This document shows, one piece after another, positions 1 to 7,194 of a stretch of DNA of 41,856 nucleotides. The stretch spans positions 1 to 41,856 of the forward strand of contig JAFGRN010000014.1 of the NCBI GenBank assembly GCA_016935115.1. The letters run 5' to 3'. The notes under the pieces are model-generated. The model had not been told where the DNA came from. It searched no databases and saw nothing but the letters and a program-made list of their open reading frames with translations. How positions within the stretch are numbered: the first letter of the stretch is position 1; every line of letters starts with the position of its first letter. Source of the DNA: Candidatus Omnitrophota bacterium (GTDB lineage: Bacteria > Omnitrophota > Gorgyraeia > 2-01-FULL-45-10). The position numbers and the translations under genes are program-made.

Positions 1-438
1 GTGATCACAAAAGAGTCGGATAGTTTCAGGGAGGGTAAGGCAAGTATATTAAGGGAAGGCAAGGACCTGGCGATATTTGCCTGCGGCCAGATGGTCTATG
101 AATCCATACTGGCCTGCGATGAGCTCGCCAAAGAGGGCATAAAGGCCCGGCTCGTCAACCTCCATACCATTAAGCCCATCGACAGGGATGCCATCATAAG
201 CGCCGCGTATGAAACCGGCGCGATCGTTACCGTCGAGGAGCATACTGTCATGGGTGGGTTCGGTTCGGCCATAGCGGAGATCGCGGCGCAAGACAGGCCC
301 GTTCCGATAAAGATGGTAGGCATACGGAACAGGTTCGGAGTCTCGGGCGAGCCAGATGAATTGTTTGAATATTTCGGCCTTAAGCCAAAGAATATAGTCC
401 TTGCGGCCAGGGAAGCCCTGCAGATGAAGAAGGGTTAA
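1..438 (+). CDS. transketolase C-terminal subunit/domain (5' partial)
   Basis: This is the C-terminal part of a transketolase-like enzyme, carrying the nucleotide-binding C-terminal domain that closes transketolase, DXS and E1 dehydrogenases. Visible landmarks are the 'DLAIFACGQMVYESI' strand-turn, 'ARLVNLHTIKPID' and the 'EEHTVMGGFGSAIAE' segment, all typical of this domain. The open frame runs to the first base of the window, so GTG at base 1 is probably an internal Val codon and the gene starts upstream. Many bacteria split transketolase into N and C subunits, so this may be the C subunit of such a pair. It is followed 16 nt later by ispE. Confidence 0.85.
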   Translation: MITKESDSFREGKASILREGKDLAIFACGQMVYESILACDELAKEGIKARLVNLHTIKPIDRDAIISAAYETGAIVTVEEHTVMGGFGSAIAEIAAQDRPVPIKMVGIRNRFGVSGEPDELFEYFGLKPKNIVLAAREALQMKKG

Positions 439-454
439 ATAAGAATCTGGTATT

Positions 455-1318
455 ATGAGTTCCATCGAATTGACAGCGCCGGCCAAAGTAAATCTCGTCC
501 TTAAGGTATTTAACAAGCGTAAAGACGGATATCACAATCTCCTGACCCTCTTCGAGCGCATCTCTCTCTCCGATCTCGTAACCGTTTCCATGGCGCCTTC
601 GGGAATATCGATCACCTGCGACAGGGCTGTCGTAAAAAGAGCGAAGGATAATATAGCTTACAAAGCGGCCGAACTTATCCTGAAAACTGCCCGGGTGGGC
701 GCGGGAGTCAGGATCGATATCAGAAAGCGAATTCCCGTAGCCGCAGGGCTGGGCGGAGGTAGTTCCGATGCCGCGGCAACCCTTATAGGCATTAACAGGC
801 TGTTTAATATTAATATGGGCAAAGCCGGATTAATGCGCCTTGGCGCAAAATTGGGGGCTGATGTCCCTTTCTTTATATTTGATACACCATTTGCGGTGGG
901 TAGGGGTATAGGGGACAGGCTAAAAAAAGCGGATTTAAGGGTAAAATTATATCATCTTCTCATATATCCGGGCTTTAAAGTGGCTACAAAAGACGTATAT
1001 AAGGCGCTGGATTTAGGCTTGACAATGAGGCGGGGCGGTGATAAAATTACACTCCCTAAGGATTGGAGCGGCTTCGAAGGGATCGTTCACAACGACTTAG
1101 AGGATATAATTATAATTAAAAGGCCGGTCATCGGCAAAGTGATACAATGCTTGGTCTCTTCACTCGGCAGGAAGGCTATGGTTTCAGGAAGCGGACCGAG
1201 CGTATTTTGTCTTTACAGGACACGAAGGGAGGCGGTACGGGCCAGGGATAAGTTATTTAGCAGTGTGCCCGCCCGGTTAAGGCGAAACTGGCAGGTATTC
1301 ATCGTCGAGACGGTTTAG
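455..1318 (+). CDS. ispE: 4-diphosphocytidyl-2-C-methyl-D-erythritol kinase
   Basis: IspE is the GHMP-family kinase that phosphorylates CDP-methylerythritol in the non-mevalonate isoprenoid pathway. The N-terminus 'APAKVNLVLKV' holds the conserved Lys. The GHMP ATP-binding loop 'PVAAGLGGGSSDAAATL' lies at about residues 94-110, and 'LGADVPFF' supplies the catalytic Asp region. 'VSGSGPSVFCL' is the C-terminal GHMP motif. The length of 287 aa is normal. In Bacillus subtilis ispE also lies just upstream of spoVG, glmU (gcaD), prs, ctc and pth (spoVC), so the context supports the call. No strong Shine-Dalgarno site is visible before the ATG. Confidence 0.95.
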   Translation: MSSIELTAPAKVNLVLKVFNKRKDGYHNLLTLFERISLSDLVTVSMAPSGISITCDRAVVKRAKDNIAYKAAELILKTARVGAGVRIDIRKRIPVAAGLGGGSSDAAATLIGINRLFNINMGKAGLMRLGAKLGADVPFFIFDTPFAVGRGIGDRLKKADLRVKLYHLLIYPGFKVATKDVYKALDLGLTMRRGGDKITLPKDWSGFEGIVHNDLEDIIIIKRPVIGKVIQCLVSSLGRKAMVSGSGPSVFCLYRTRREAVRARDKLFSSVPARLRRNWQVFIVETV

Positions 1319-1330
1319 GAGGAGCGCGCA

Positions 1331-1822
1331 ATGGATATTACGGAAGTAAAGATCTTTTTAAAAGAGGGGCAGGACAAGAAGCTGAAGGCGTATGCGACCA
1401 TCACCTTCGATAACATGTTCGTGGTAAGGAACGTGAAAGTTATCGAGGGCACAAAAGGTTTGTTTGTCGCAATGCCGTCGAGAAAACTTAAAGAGCCGTG
1501 TCCGAAATGCAACTTCAGGAATTCGGTGAGGTCCAAATACTGCAATAACTGCGGCGCGGCGCTGCCGATGACCGAGCATAAGGCTCCCCCCGCGGGCGCG
1601 GAAGGCGCGGCGAGAGAGTCCGAACATAAAGACATAGCGCACCCTATAACGGCGGAGTGCAGGGACTATATACAGAAGAAAGTGCTGGAAGCCTATGATA
1701 AAGAGAAGAAACATACATCTGTCCCATCCTCGCCGTCATCGGCATCGTCTTCCGGAACGCATTCATCCCGTGGACAGGCAAAGCCCGCCATTACAATGGA
1801 AGACGAGGACATAGAGCTGTAG
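1331..1822 (+). CDS. spoVG: SpoVG family protein with inserted zinc ribbon
   Basis: The protein is SpoVG-like at both ends: residues 1-50 ('MDITEVKIFL' through 'KGLFVAMPS') and 101-123 ('DIAHPITAECRDYIQKK'). SpoVG is a small site-specific DNA/RNA-binding regulator, normally about 85-100 aa. Here the short loop between 'MPS' and 'DIAHPI' carries an insertion of about 45 residues with 'CPKC' (C57, C60) and 'CNNC' (C71, C74), spaced like a zinc ribbon. An Ala/Gly-rich linker follows it. The C-terminal 40 residues are Ser/Pro-rich and probably disordered. At 163 aa it is about 1.7 times the usual length. The gene starts 12 nt after ispE with a GGAGGAG site. Confidence 0.88.
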   Translation: MDITEVKIFLKEGQDKKLKAYATITFDNMFVVRNVKVIEGTKGLFVAMPSRKLKEPCPKCNFRNSVRSKYCNNCGAALPMTEHKAPPAGAEGAARESEHKDIAHPITAECRDYIQKKVLEAYDKEKKHTSVPSSPSSASSSGTHSSRGQAKPAITMEDEDIEL

Positions 1823-1852
1823 TTCGGGCGAACCGTAAGCCATTAACTATAT

Positions 1853-1926
1853 TGCCCGGTGGTGTAATGGTAGCACATCAGATTTTGGATCTGAGTGTTC
1901 AGGTTCGAATCCTGGCCGGGCAGCCA
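1853..1926 (+). tRNA. tRNA-Gln (anticodon TTG), CCA encoded
   Basis: The acceptor arms TGCCCGG and CCGGGCA pair over 7 bp, followed by discriminator G and an encoded CCA. The anticodon stem TCAGA/TCTGA encloses loop TTTTGGA, which places TTG at positions 34-36. The T arm contains the invariant GTTCGAATC. The 71-nt body plus CCA is a normal length. It sits in sense orientation between spoVG and glmU, so it is probably processed from the operon transcript. Confidence 0.95.
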
Positions 1927-1954
1927 GTAGCTTGAGCAAGAGAAGTCAGGGATT

Positions 1955-2026
1955 CGAAGCTTGTGAGCGCCGAGCGAATAGCGAGGAAAAGCGCTATGCG
2001 CGGTAGCCAGGCTGTATGAAGCTTCG
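1955..2026 (+). repeat. small inverted-repeat element upstream of glmU (R1)
   Basis: A perfect 8-bp inverted repeat CGAAGCTT (1955-1962) / AAGCTTCG (2019-2026) brackets 56 nt. The interior contains a smaller GCGC/GCGC pairing. The segment GTGAGCGCCGAGCGAA (1963-1978) matches 15 of 16 bases of GTGAGCGGCGAGCGAA in the large repeat at 35588-35603, so this may be a decayed relative of the class B elements. It occupies the tRNA-glmU spacer and ends just before the glmU ribosome-binding site, so it could also be an RNA leader. Confidence 0.45.
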
Positions 2027-2044
2027 TAGGAATGAGAGGTTGAG

Positions 2045-3346
2045 TTGAAAGATATAGTTGCTATAGTACTGGCCGCGGGGCGCGGAACGAGGATGAATTC
2101 GGATATTCCGAAGGTCCTTCACCGCATATTCGGTAAGCCGATAATCTCCTATGTGCTGGGCTCTTTGAGGGAATCGGGCGTGGCCGATATCATAACTGTG
2201 GCGGGGTTCGGCAGTGATAAACTGCGCGAAACGGTAGATACCAGGATCGTTATCCAGAAGAAACTTCTCGGTTCAGGAGACGCGGTCGCCTCGGCGACAG
2301 GCGCCCTCGGGAAATACGAAGGCGATGTGGTCGTAATCTGCGGAGATACTCCGCTCGTCAGCGCTAATACTATACGTGAATTGATCGCCAAACACAGGGC
2401 GTCGGGGGCGAGCGCCACGCTCACAACGGCGGTGCTTAAGGATCCGATGGAATACGGCAGGATCGTGAGAAGCGAGGACGGCAGGATCACGAAGATCGTC
2501 GAAGAGATAAAGGCTGAGCTGCACGAGAAGGCGATAAATGAAGTCAATGTCGGGACATACTGTTTTAAATCGAGAGACTTATTTGACGCGCTCGGCCAGG
2601 TTAAGCGCGACCCGAAAAAGGGAGAGTCCTTCCTGACCGATACGGTTGAAATACTGCGCCGGGCAGGCAAGTCGGTGGAGTCGATATCGATCAAGGACGC
2701 TGACGAAATGATAGGGATAAATTCCCGCAAGGATCTTGCCCGGGCGGCCTCCATCCTGAAGAATAGGATTCTTGATGAGCTGATGTTGAGCGGTGTAACG
2801 ATAGAGGATCCTGCCACTACTACGGTATACCCTGATGCCAGAATAGGCCGTGACACGGTGATCCGTCCCAACACGTTTATAGGCCCGGATGTGGAGATAG
2901 GCAAGGCCTGCAGTATCGGGCCTTTCGCCAGGATCACGGGGAATGTGCGCGTAGGCAATGAAGTCATAATAGGGAACTTTGTCGAGCTGGTGAGGACCGT
3001 GATAGACGACGGATGCAGGGTAAAGCACCATACATATCTCGGGGACACGACGCTCGGCAGGAAAGTCAATATAGGAGCCGGCACTATAACGGCAAACTAT
3101 GATGGCAAGAACAAAAATAAGACGGTAATAGAAGACGGCGCTTTTATAGGAGTGGGCTCGGTATTGATAGCTCCGATAAGGATCGGAAAGGCTGCTACAG
3201 TCGGAGCCGGCTGTGTGGTATTGAGGGGCAATGATGTGCCTTCGGGCAAAACGGTCGTCGGAGTACCGGCGAGGATTCTTGAAAAACGCACGGGTAAGGG
3301 GAGAAGGAGAACGGATGAAAAACGGCCTGTTAATATTCAGCGGTAA
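2045..3346 (+). CDS. glmU: bifunctional GlcNAc-1-P uridyltransferase / GlcN-1-P acetyltransferase
   Basis: GlmU makes UDP-GlcNAc, the precursor of both peptidoglycan and lipid A. The N-terminal pyrophosphorylase domain opens with the nucleotide-binding loop 'LAAGRGTRMNSDIPKVLH' and includes 'CGDTPLV' and 'NEVNVGTYCF'. From about residue 255 a left-handed beta-helix of hexapeptide repeats follows, with 'VKHHTYLGDTTLG' and 'NIGAGTITANYDGKNK' forming the acetyltransferase site. The 433 aa length is slightly short of the usual 450-460. The start is TTG at 2045, preceded by AGGAATGAGAGG. No ATG fits the conserved N-terminus. The 3' end overlaps prs by 32 nt. Confidence 0.95.
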   Translation: MKDIVAIVLAAGRGTRMNSDIPKVLHRIFGKPIISYVLGSLRESGVADIITVAGFGSDKLRETVDTRIVIQKKLLGSGDAVASATGALGKYEGDVVVICGDTPLVSANTIRELIAKHRASGASATLTTAVLKDPMEYGRIVRSEDGRITKIVEEIKAELHEKAINEVNVGTYCFKSRDLFDALGQVKRDPKKGESFLTDTVEILRRAGKSVESISIKDADEMIGINSRKDLARAASILKNRILDELMLSGVTIEDPATTTVYPDARIGRDTVIRPNTFIGPDVEIGKACSIGPFARITGNVRVGNEVIIGNFVELVRTVIDDGCRVKHHTYLGDTTLGRKVNIGAGTITANYDGKNKNKTVIEDGAFIGVGSVLIAPIRIGKAATVGAGCVVLRGNDVPSGKTVVGVPARILEKRTGKGRRRTDEKRPVNIQR

Positions 3347-4256
3347 TTCCAATAAACGGCTTGCGGAAGACATCTGTAAGTTCCTGAAGGTTGAATTGGG
3401 CGACGCGTCGGTCGACAAATTTTCCGACGATGAAATACGGGTAAAGATAAACGAGAATGTGCGCGGTCACGATGTATTTGTAGTACAGTCCACATCCCAG
3501 CCCTGCAATGACAATTTAATGGAATTATTGATCATGATCGACGCCTTAAAACGCGCTTCTGCCCAGAGGATCACGGCGGTCCTGCCGTATTTCGGATATG
3601 CCAGGCAGGACAGGAAAGACCAGCCGCGCGTTCCAATAACAGCGAAGCTTGTCGCCAATGTGCTATCTGTCGCCGGAGCGGACAGGGTCCTCACCGTAGA
3701 CCTGCATGCGGGCCAGATACAGGGATTTTTTGATATTCCACTGGATCACCTCTACGCCTTTACGATATTCGCCGAATACATAAAAGACCTGGGGATCGAT
3801 AAGAACCTGGTTATCGTTACTCCGGATGTCGGCGGCATAAAGACCGCCAGGGCTTATGCAAAGAAGATGAACTGCCACCTGGCCATTGTCGATAAGAGGC
3901 GAATAGACGATAAGCAAGCTGAAGCCATGCATATAATGGGGGATGTCGCGGGCAAGAATGTTGTCATAGTGGATGACATGGTAGCCACGGCCGGTTCGCT
4001 TGTCGAAGCCGTTACCGCGCTTAAGAAAGCGGGAGCGCTGGAAGTATATGCGACGATAACCCATCCTGTTCTCTGCGGCCCGGCTATAGAACGGCTGAAG
4101 AAAGCCAATATAAAAGAACTCGTTGTAACGGATACAATACCGATTCCGAAGGAGAATATGATTCCCCGGATAAAGGTCCTGTCAGTAGCTTCCCTGCTGG
4201 GAGAAGCGATAATGAGGATCCATACAGAAAAATCCATCAGCGTGCTGTTCGATTAG
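3315..4256 (+). CDS. prs: ribose-phosphate pyrophosphokinase
   Basis: Prs makes PRPP from ribose-5-phosphate and ATP for nucleotide, His and Trp synthesis. The frame shows 'FSDDEIRVKINENVRG', the ATP-binding flexible loop region 'PYFGYARQDRK' (91-101), the metal-binding 'DLHAGQIQGFFD' (129-140) and the PRPP loop 'VVIVDDMVATAGS' (216-228). I start at ATG 3315 rather than the longer ORF at 3231, because 'MKNGLLIFSGNSNKRLAEDI' matches the family start and AAGGAGA lies just upstream. This gives 313 aa, the standard length. It is translationally overlapped with glmU. Confidence 0.96.
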   Translation: MKNGLLIFSGNSNKRLAEDICKFLKVELGDASVDKFSDDEIRVKINENVRGHDVFVVQSTSQPCNDNLMELLIMIDALKRASAQRITAVLPYFGYARQDRKDQPRVPITAKLVANVLSVAGADRVLTVDLHAGQIQGFFDIPLDHLYAFTIFAEYIKDLGIDKNLVIVTPDVGGIKTARAYAKKMNCHLAIVDKRRIDDKQAEAMHIMGDVAGKNVVIVDDMVATAGSLVEAVTALKKAGALEVYATITHPVLCGPAIERLKKANIKELVVTDTIPIPKENMIPRIKVLSVASLLGEAIMRIHTEKSISVLFD

Positions 4257-4275
4257 AGAAGGAGAGTGTAGCGAT

Positions 4276-5007
4276 ATGGAAAAAGTGGTACTTAAAGCCC
4301 AGGTTCGCACTGAAACCGGCAAGAGGGTTGCCAAGGACCTGAGGGCGAAAGGATTGATTCCCGCTAATGTCTATAAAGGCGGCTCAGGCGCGGTGAGCCT
4401 TCAGCTGGCTTCCGGCGAGCTGATTAATGCGCTTGAAACAAAGGCTGGAGAGAACGTACTGATAACACTCAAGATATCCGGCGGAAAGTCCGTCATAAAG
4501 GATAAGACCGTGCTGATCAAGGAGATCCAGAGGGAGCCGATAAGGGATGGTATACTTCATGTGGATTTTAACGAGATATCCCTTACTGAGATGCTAAAAG
4601 TCAATGTGCCGCTCTCATCCAAAGGAGAGCCTGTCGGAGTGAAGATGGATGGCGGGGTACTGGAGCATATCATGTGGGAGATAGAAGTCGAGTGTCTGCC
4701 TACGGATATACCCGAAAAACTGGAGGTCGATGTCTCCGGCCTGAAGATCGGGGAGTCGTTGCATGTCAAGGATATCGCCGTGCCGTCCGGCGTTAAGATT
4801 ATCAACGATCCTGAGCTTATTATAATGAGTGTGAAGGCTCCTAAAGTCGAGGTTCCAAAAGAAGAGGTTCCTGCCGAAGGCGCGGCCGAACCTGAGCTCA
4901 TAAGGAAGAAGAAGGAAGAGGAAGCCGCCGAAGGCGCCGAAGAGGCTCCAAAAGAAGCTCCAAAAGAAAAGGAAGCCCCTAAGGATAAAGAGGCCAAGAA
5001 GGGATAG
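4276..5007 (+). CDS. rplY: 50S ribosomal protein L25/TL5/Ctc with acidic-basic tail
   Basis: L25 binds 5S rRNA. The N-terminal 5S-binding domain (about 1-95) contains 'RTETGKRVAKDLRAKGLIPANVYKG' features. The C-terminal TL5 beta domain (about 98-190) contains 'VNVPLSSKGEPVGVKMDGGVLEH' and 'EIEVECLPTDIPEKLEVDVS'. About 50 residues of low-complexity Lys/Glu/Ala/Pro tail follow and are probably disordered. Between prs and pth it matches the B. subtilis ctc position. The TAG stop overlaps the GTG start of pth. Confidence 0.94.
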   Translation: MEKVVLKAQVRTETGKRVAKDLRAKGLIPANVYKGGSGAVSLQLASGELINALETKAGENVLITLKISGGKSVIKDKTVLIKEIQREPIRDGILHVDFNEISLTEMLKVNVPLSSKGEPVGVKMDGGVLEHIMWEIEVECLPTDIPEKLEVDVSGLKIGESLHVKDIAVPSGVKIINDPELIIMSVKAPKVEVPKEEVPAEGAAEPELIRKKKEEEAAEGAEEAPKEAPKEKEAPKDKEAKKG

Positions 5008-5588
5008 TGTTGAAGTTTATCATAGGCCTTGGCAATCCCGAGCCGGAATATAAGGGTACGAAACATAACATAGGCTTTGCTGTAGTGAATGCCCTCGCCG
5101 GGGATTACGGCATAAAGATAAAGGAGAAGTTCCATTTCTCCCTTGCAGGGCACGGCAGGATTGAAGGCAAGGAAGTGACGCTGGTGCTTCCGCAGACTTT
5201 CATGAACCTATCGGGCAATGCCGTGGGAGAGATAATGCGCCGGGGGGCAAAGAAGCTCGAAGATATACTGGTCATACATGATGACGTGAATCTCGAGCTG
5301 GGGCGCATCAGGCTGAGGAAGAGCGGTTCATCCGGCGGGCATAAAGGGATCGAATCGATAATACATACGTTGAAAGACGGCTCTTTCCCGCGGCTTAAGG
5401 TAGGGATAGCTACCGAGGTCCATAAAGGGGACATTACAGGATATGTCCTTAGCCCCTTTAGGAGAAAAGAGCTGCGCAATGCCGCGCACGCAGTGGAGTT
5501 AGCGAAAGAATCGGTAATAACGCTCTTGACAGATGGCATGGATGCCGCGATGAACAGGTATAATAAAAGGAAAGTGGGAACCTCATAA
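5007..5588 (+). CDS. pth: peptidyl-tRNA hydrolase
   Basis: Pth recycles peptidyl-tRNA released by ribosome drop-off. The start region 'KFIIGLGNPEPEYKGTKHNIGF' contains the substrate-binding Asn and the catalytic His of 'KHNIGF'. 'PQTFMNLSGNAV', 'ILVIHDDVNLELGRIRLRKSGSSGGHKGI' and 'RLKVGI' are the other family signatures. The length of about 193 aa is normal. Either GTG 5007 or the adjacent TTG 5010 could start it. The family usually begins with M-K, which slightly favours TTG. It closes the first housekeeping operon, and an 85-nt gap precedes rpsF. Confidence 0.95.
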   Translation: MLKFIIGLGNPEPEYKGTKHNIGFAVVNALAGDYGIKIKEKFHFSLAGHGRIEGKEVTLVLPQTFMNLSGNAVGEIMRRGAKKLEDILVIHDDVNLELGRIRLRKSGSSGGHKGIESIIHTLKDGSFPRLKVGIATEVHKGDITGYVLSPFRRKELRNAAHAVELAKESVITLLTDGMDAAMNRYNKRKVGTS

Positions 5589-5673
5589 TACATAGTTTTA
5601 ACCTTTGATTTATTAAATGTGGTGTGGTAGTCTAGGTGCTAAATAATTAATAAGCGGAGGAAGAGAGAAGAGG

Positions 5674-5955
5674 ATGAATAATTACGAAGGGGTTTTTATA
5701 ATAAGGCCGGAGATCAAAGAAGAGGACGTAAAGAATATTTTCAAGACCATAAATGATATGGTGTCTAAAAACGGCGGCAATATTAAGAAAGAGGAGCCAT
5801 GGGGTAAAAGGCCGCTCTCCTATCCGGTCAATAAGCTGAAAGAGGCGTATTATTATAAGCTCGATTTTGAAGCGCCTTCTTCCGCTGTGGCGAAAGTCGA
5901 AGCCGCATGCAAGCTCAATGCCGATATAGCAAGGATAATGATAACCAGGAGATAA
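5674..5955 (+). CDS. rpsF: 30S ribosomal protein S6
   Basis: S6 is a small ribosomal subunit protein that pairs with S18. Signatures are 'NNYEGVFIIRPEIKEEDV', 'WGKRPLSYPVNKLKEAYYYKLDF' and 'ARIMITRR'. It is 93 aa, normal length, with a rich GGAGGAAG site upstream. It begins the conserved rpsF-ssb-rpsR-rplI-dnaB run. The 85-nt upstream gap holds a weak promoter candidate (TTGATT at 5605, TAGTCT at 5628), too poor to annotate. Confidence 0.95.
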   Translation: MNNYEGVFIIRPEIKEEDVKNIFKTINDMVSKNGGNIKKEEPWGKRPLSYPVNKLKEAYYYKLDFEAPSSAVAKVEAACKLNADIARIMITRR

Positions 5956-5959
5956 GCGG

Positions 5960-6439
5960 ATGGCAAGCCTTAACAGAGTATTGCTTATAGGAAATCTCAC
6001 CAGAGATCCGGAACTCAGATATATACCGAGCGGCTCGGCTGTCGCTACCTTTACTATAGCCGTTAACCGTGTCTATACGACGCCTGCGGGCGAGAAGAAG
6101 GAGCAGGTGTCTTTCATACGTATCGTTGTCTGGGGGCGCAGGGCCGAGGTCTGTGGGGAATATCTATCTAAGGGAAGCCCGGTCTTTGTGGAAGGCCGTC
6201 TGCAATCGCGCGACTGGCAGACCCAGGACGGGCAGAAGCGCAATACAGTCGAAGTAATAGCCGATAATGTGCAATTTTTAAGAAGCGGCGACAGGAAAAG
6301 CCCGGCCGTCGCGGGAAAACAGCCCTCCCAACAGGAGGAGATAGGCACAATAGACCTGAACGAGGAATCTGCCGCATCGCCGGTAGATAACAGTGCCGGC
6401 GCGGGAGCCGGGGTTGCCGACGAGGAAGTTCCGTTTTAA
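5960..6439 (+). CDS. ssb: single-stranded DNA-binding protein
   Basis: SSB coats single-stranded DNA in replication and repair. The OB fold covers about residues 1-110 with 'LNRVLLIGNLTRDPELRYIPSG' at the start, 'SFIRIVVWGRRAEVCGEYLSKGSPVFVEGRLQ' and 'WQTQDGQKR'. A variable linker follows, ending in the acidic tail 'DEEVPF' that recruits partner proteins. The 159 aa length is typical. It starts 4 nt after rpsF. Confidence 0.96.
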   Translation: MASLNRVLLIGNLTRDPELRYIPSGSAVATFTIAVNRVYTTPAGEKKEQVSFIRIVVWGRRAEVCGEYLSKGSPVFVEGRLQSRDWQTQDGQKRNTVEVIADNVQFLRSGDRKSPAVAGKQPSQQEEIGTIDLNEESAASPVDNSAGAGAGVADEEVPF

Positions 6440-6461
6440 CATGGATAATAAGGAGAAATGA

Positions 6462-6740
6462 ATGTTTAAACCGTTTAACAAGCCTGAAAAAAAGAAACCG
6501 ATAAAAAAAACCGGCGAAAGGAAGAAGAAGGTCTTTAAAAAAAGGCCTTGCCGTTTCTGTATAGACAAGGTTAAGGCTATAGACTATCTGGAGTATCAGA
6601 AATTTTCCAGGTTCCTGACCGAGCGCGGCAAGATAGTTCCGTCCAGGATATCCGGAAATTGCGCGAAACATCAACGGTTGCTCGCCAGAGCGGTCAAAAA
6701 AGCGCGGGTGCTGGCGCTATTACCATTCGTATCGGAGTAA
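6462..6740 (+). CDS. rpsR: 30S ribosomal protein S18 (zinc-binding form)
   Basis: S18 binds S6 on the small subunit. 'CRFC' (about residues 30-33) and 'CAKH' (about 67-70) make the zinc-binding C+ version of the protein. 'IDYLEYQKFSRFLTERGKIVPSRISG' is the conserved core. The N-terminal 28 residues are very Lys-rich. AAGGAG lies 6 nt before ATG 6462. It follows ssb by 22 nt and precedes rplI by 4 nt. Confidence 0.95.
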   Translation: MFKPFNKPEKKKPIKKTGERKKKVFKKRPCRFCIDKVKAIDYLEYQKFSRFLTERGKIVPSRISGNCAKHQRLLARAVKKARVLALLPFVSE

Positions 6741-6744
6741 AGAG

Positions 6745-7188
6745 ATGAAACTTATATTGACACAGGATATAGACAGGCTGGGAAAGGCCGGCGACGTTGT
6801 TGATGTGGCGGAAGGTTACGCGCGTAATTTTCTACTGCCTAACAGTAAGGCGAAGGCCGCGACGGCCGGTAATATGAAGCTGCTGGAAGCCAGGCGGAAG
6901 AAGGAAGCCTCCGACGAGGCTAGGAAAGTCGAAGCTGCCAGGGCCCTTGCTAACAGGATCGGCAATCTTTCCATAACCATAGCGGTTCAGGCCGGTGAAG
7001 AAGAGAAACTCTTCGGATCGGTTACGAGCGAAGCGGTTTCGGAGAGGCTGAAAGAAGAAGGGATAGAGATAGACAAGAAAGATATATTGTTGGAAGAGCC
7101 CATAAAAAAACTGGGCGTCTATCAGATCTCGGCTAAGGTACATCCGGAAGTGAAAGCTACTTTAAGGGTCTGGATAGTAAAGAAATAA
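6745..7188 (+). CDS. rplI: 50S ribosomal protein L9
   Basis: L9 is a two-domain large-subunit protein. The N-terminal RNA-binding domain shows 'MKLILTQDIDRLGKAGDVVDVAEGYARNFLLP' with the signature 'GYARNFLLP'. A long helix with many Lys/Glu/Ala leads to the C-terminal domain ('KLFGSVTSEAV', 'LEEPIKKLGVYQI'). At 147 aa the length is typical. Confidence 0.96.
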   Translation: MKLILTQDIDRLGKAGDVVDVAEGYARNFLLPNSKAKAATAGNMKLLEARRKKEASDEARKVEAARALANRIGNLSITIAVQAGEEEKLFGSVTSEAVSERLKEEGIEIDKKDILLEEPIKKLGVYQISAKVHPEVKATLRVWIVKK

Positions 7189-7194
7189 GGCAAG

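Noticed and set aside
2149-3418. Long minus-strand ORFs opposite glmU (311 and 279 aa)
   Set aside because: They are shadows of the glmU frames. The + strand protein has clear GlmU motifs throughout.
5589-5673. tRNA remnant or promoter before rpsF (GGTGTGGTAGTCTAGGTGC)
   Set aside because: It resembles a D arm by eye, but no acceptor or T arm can be drawn. The -35/-10 candidates are poor.
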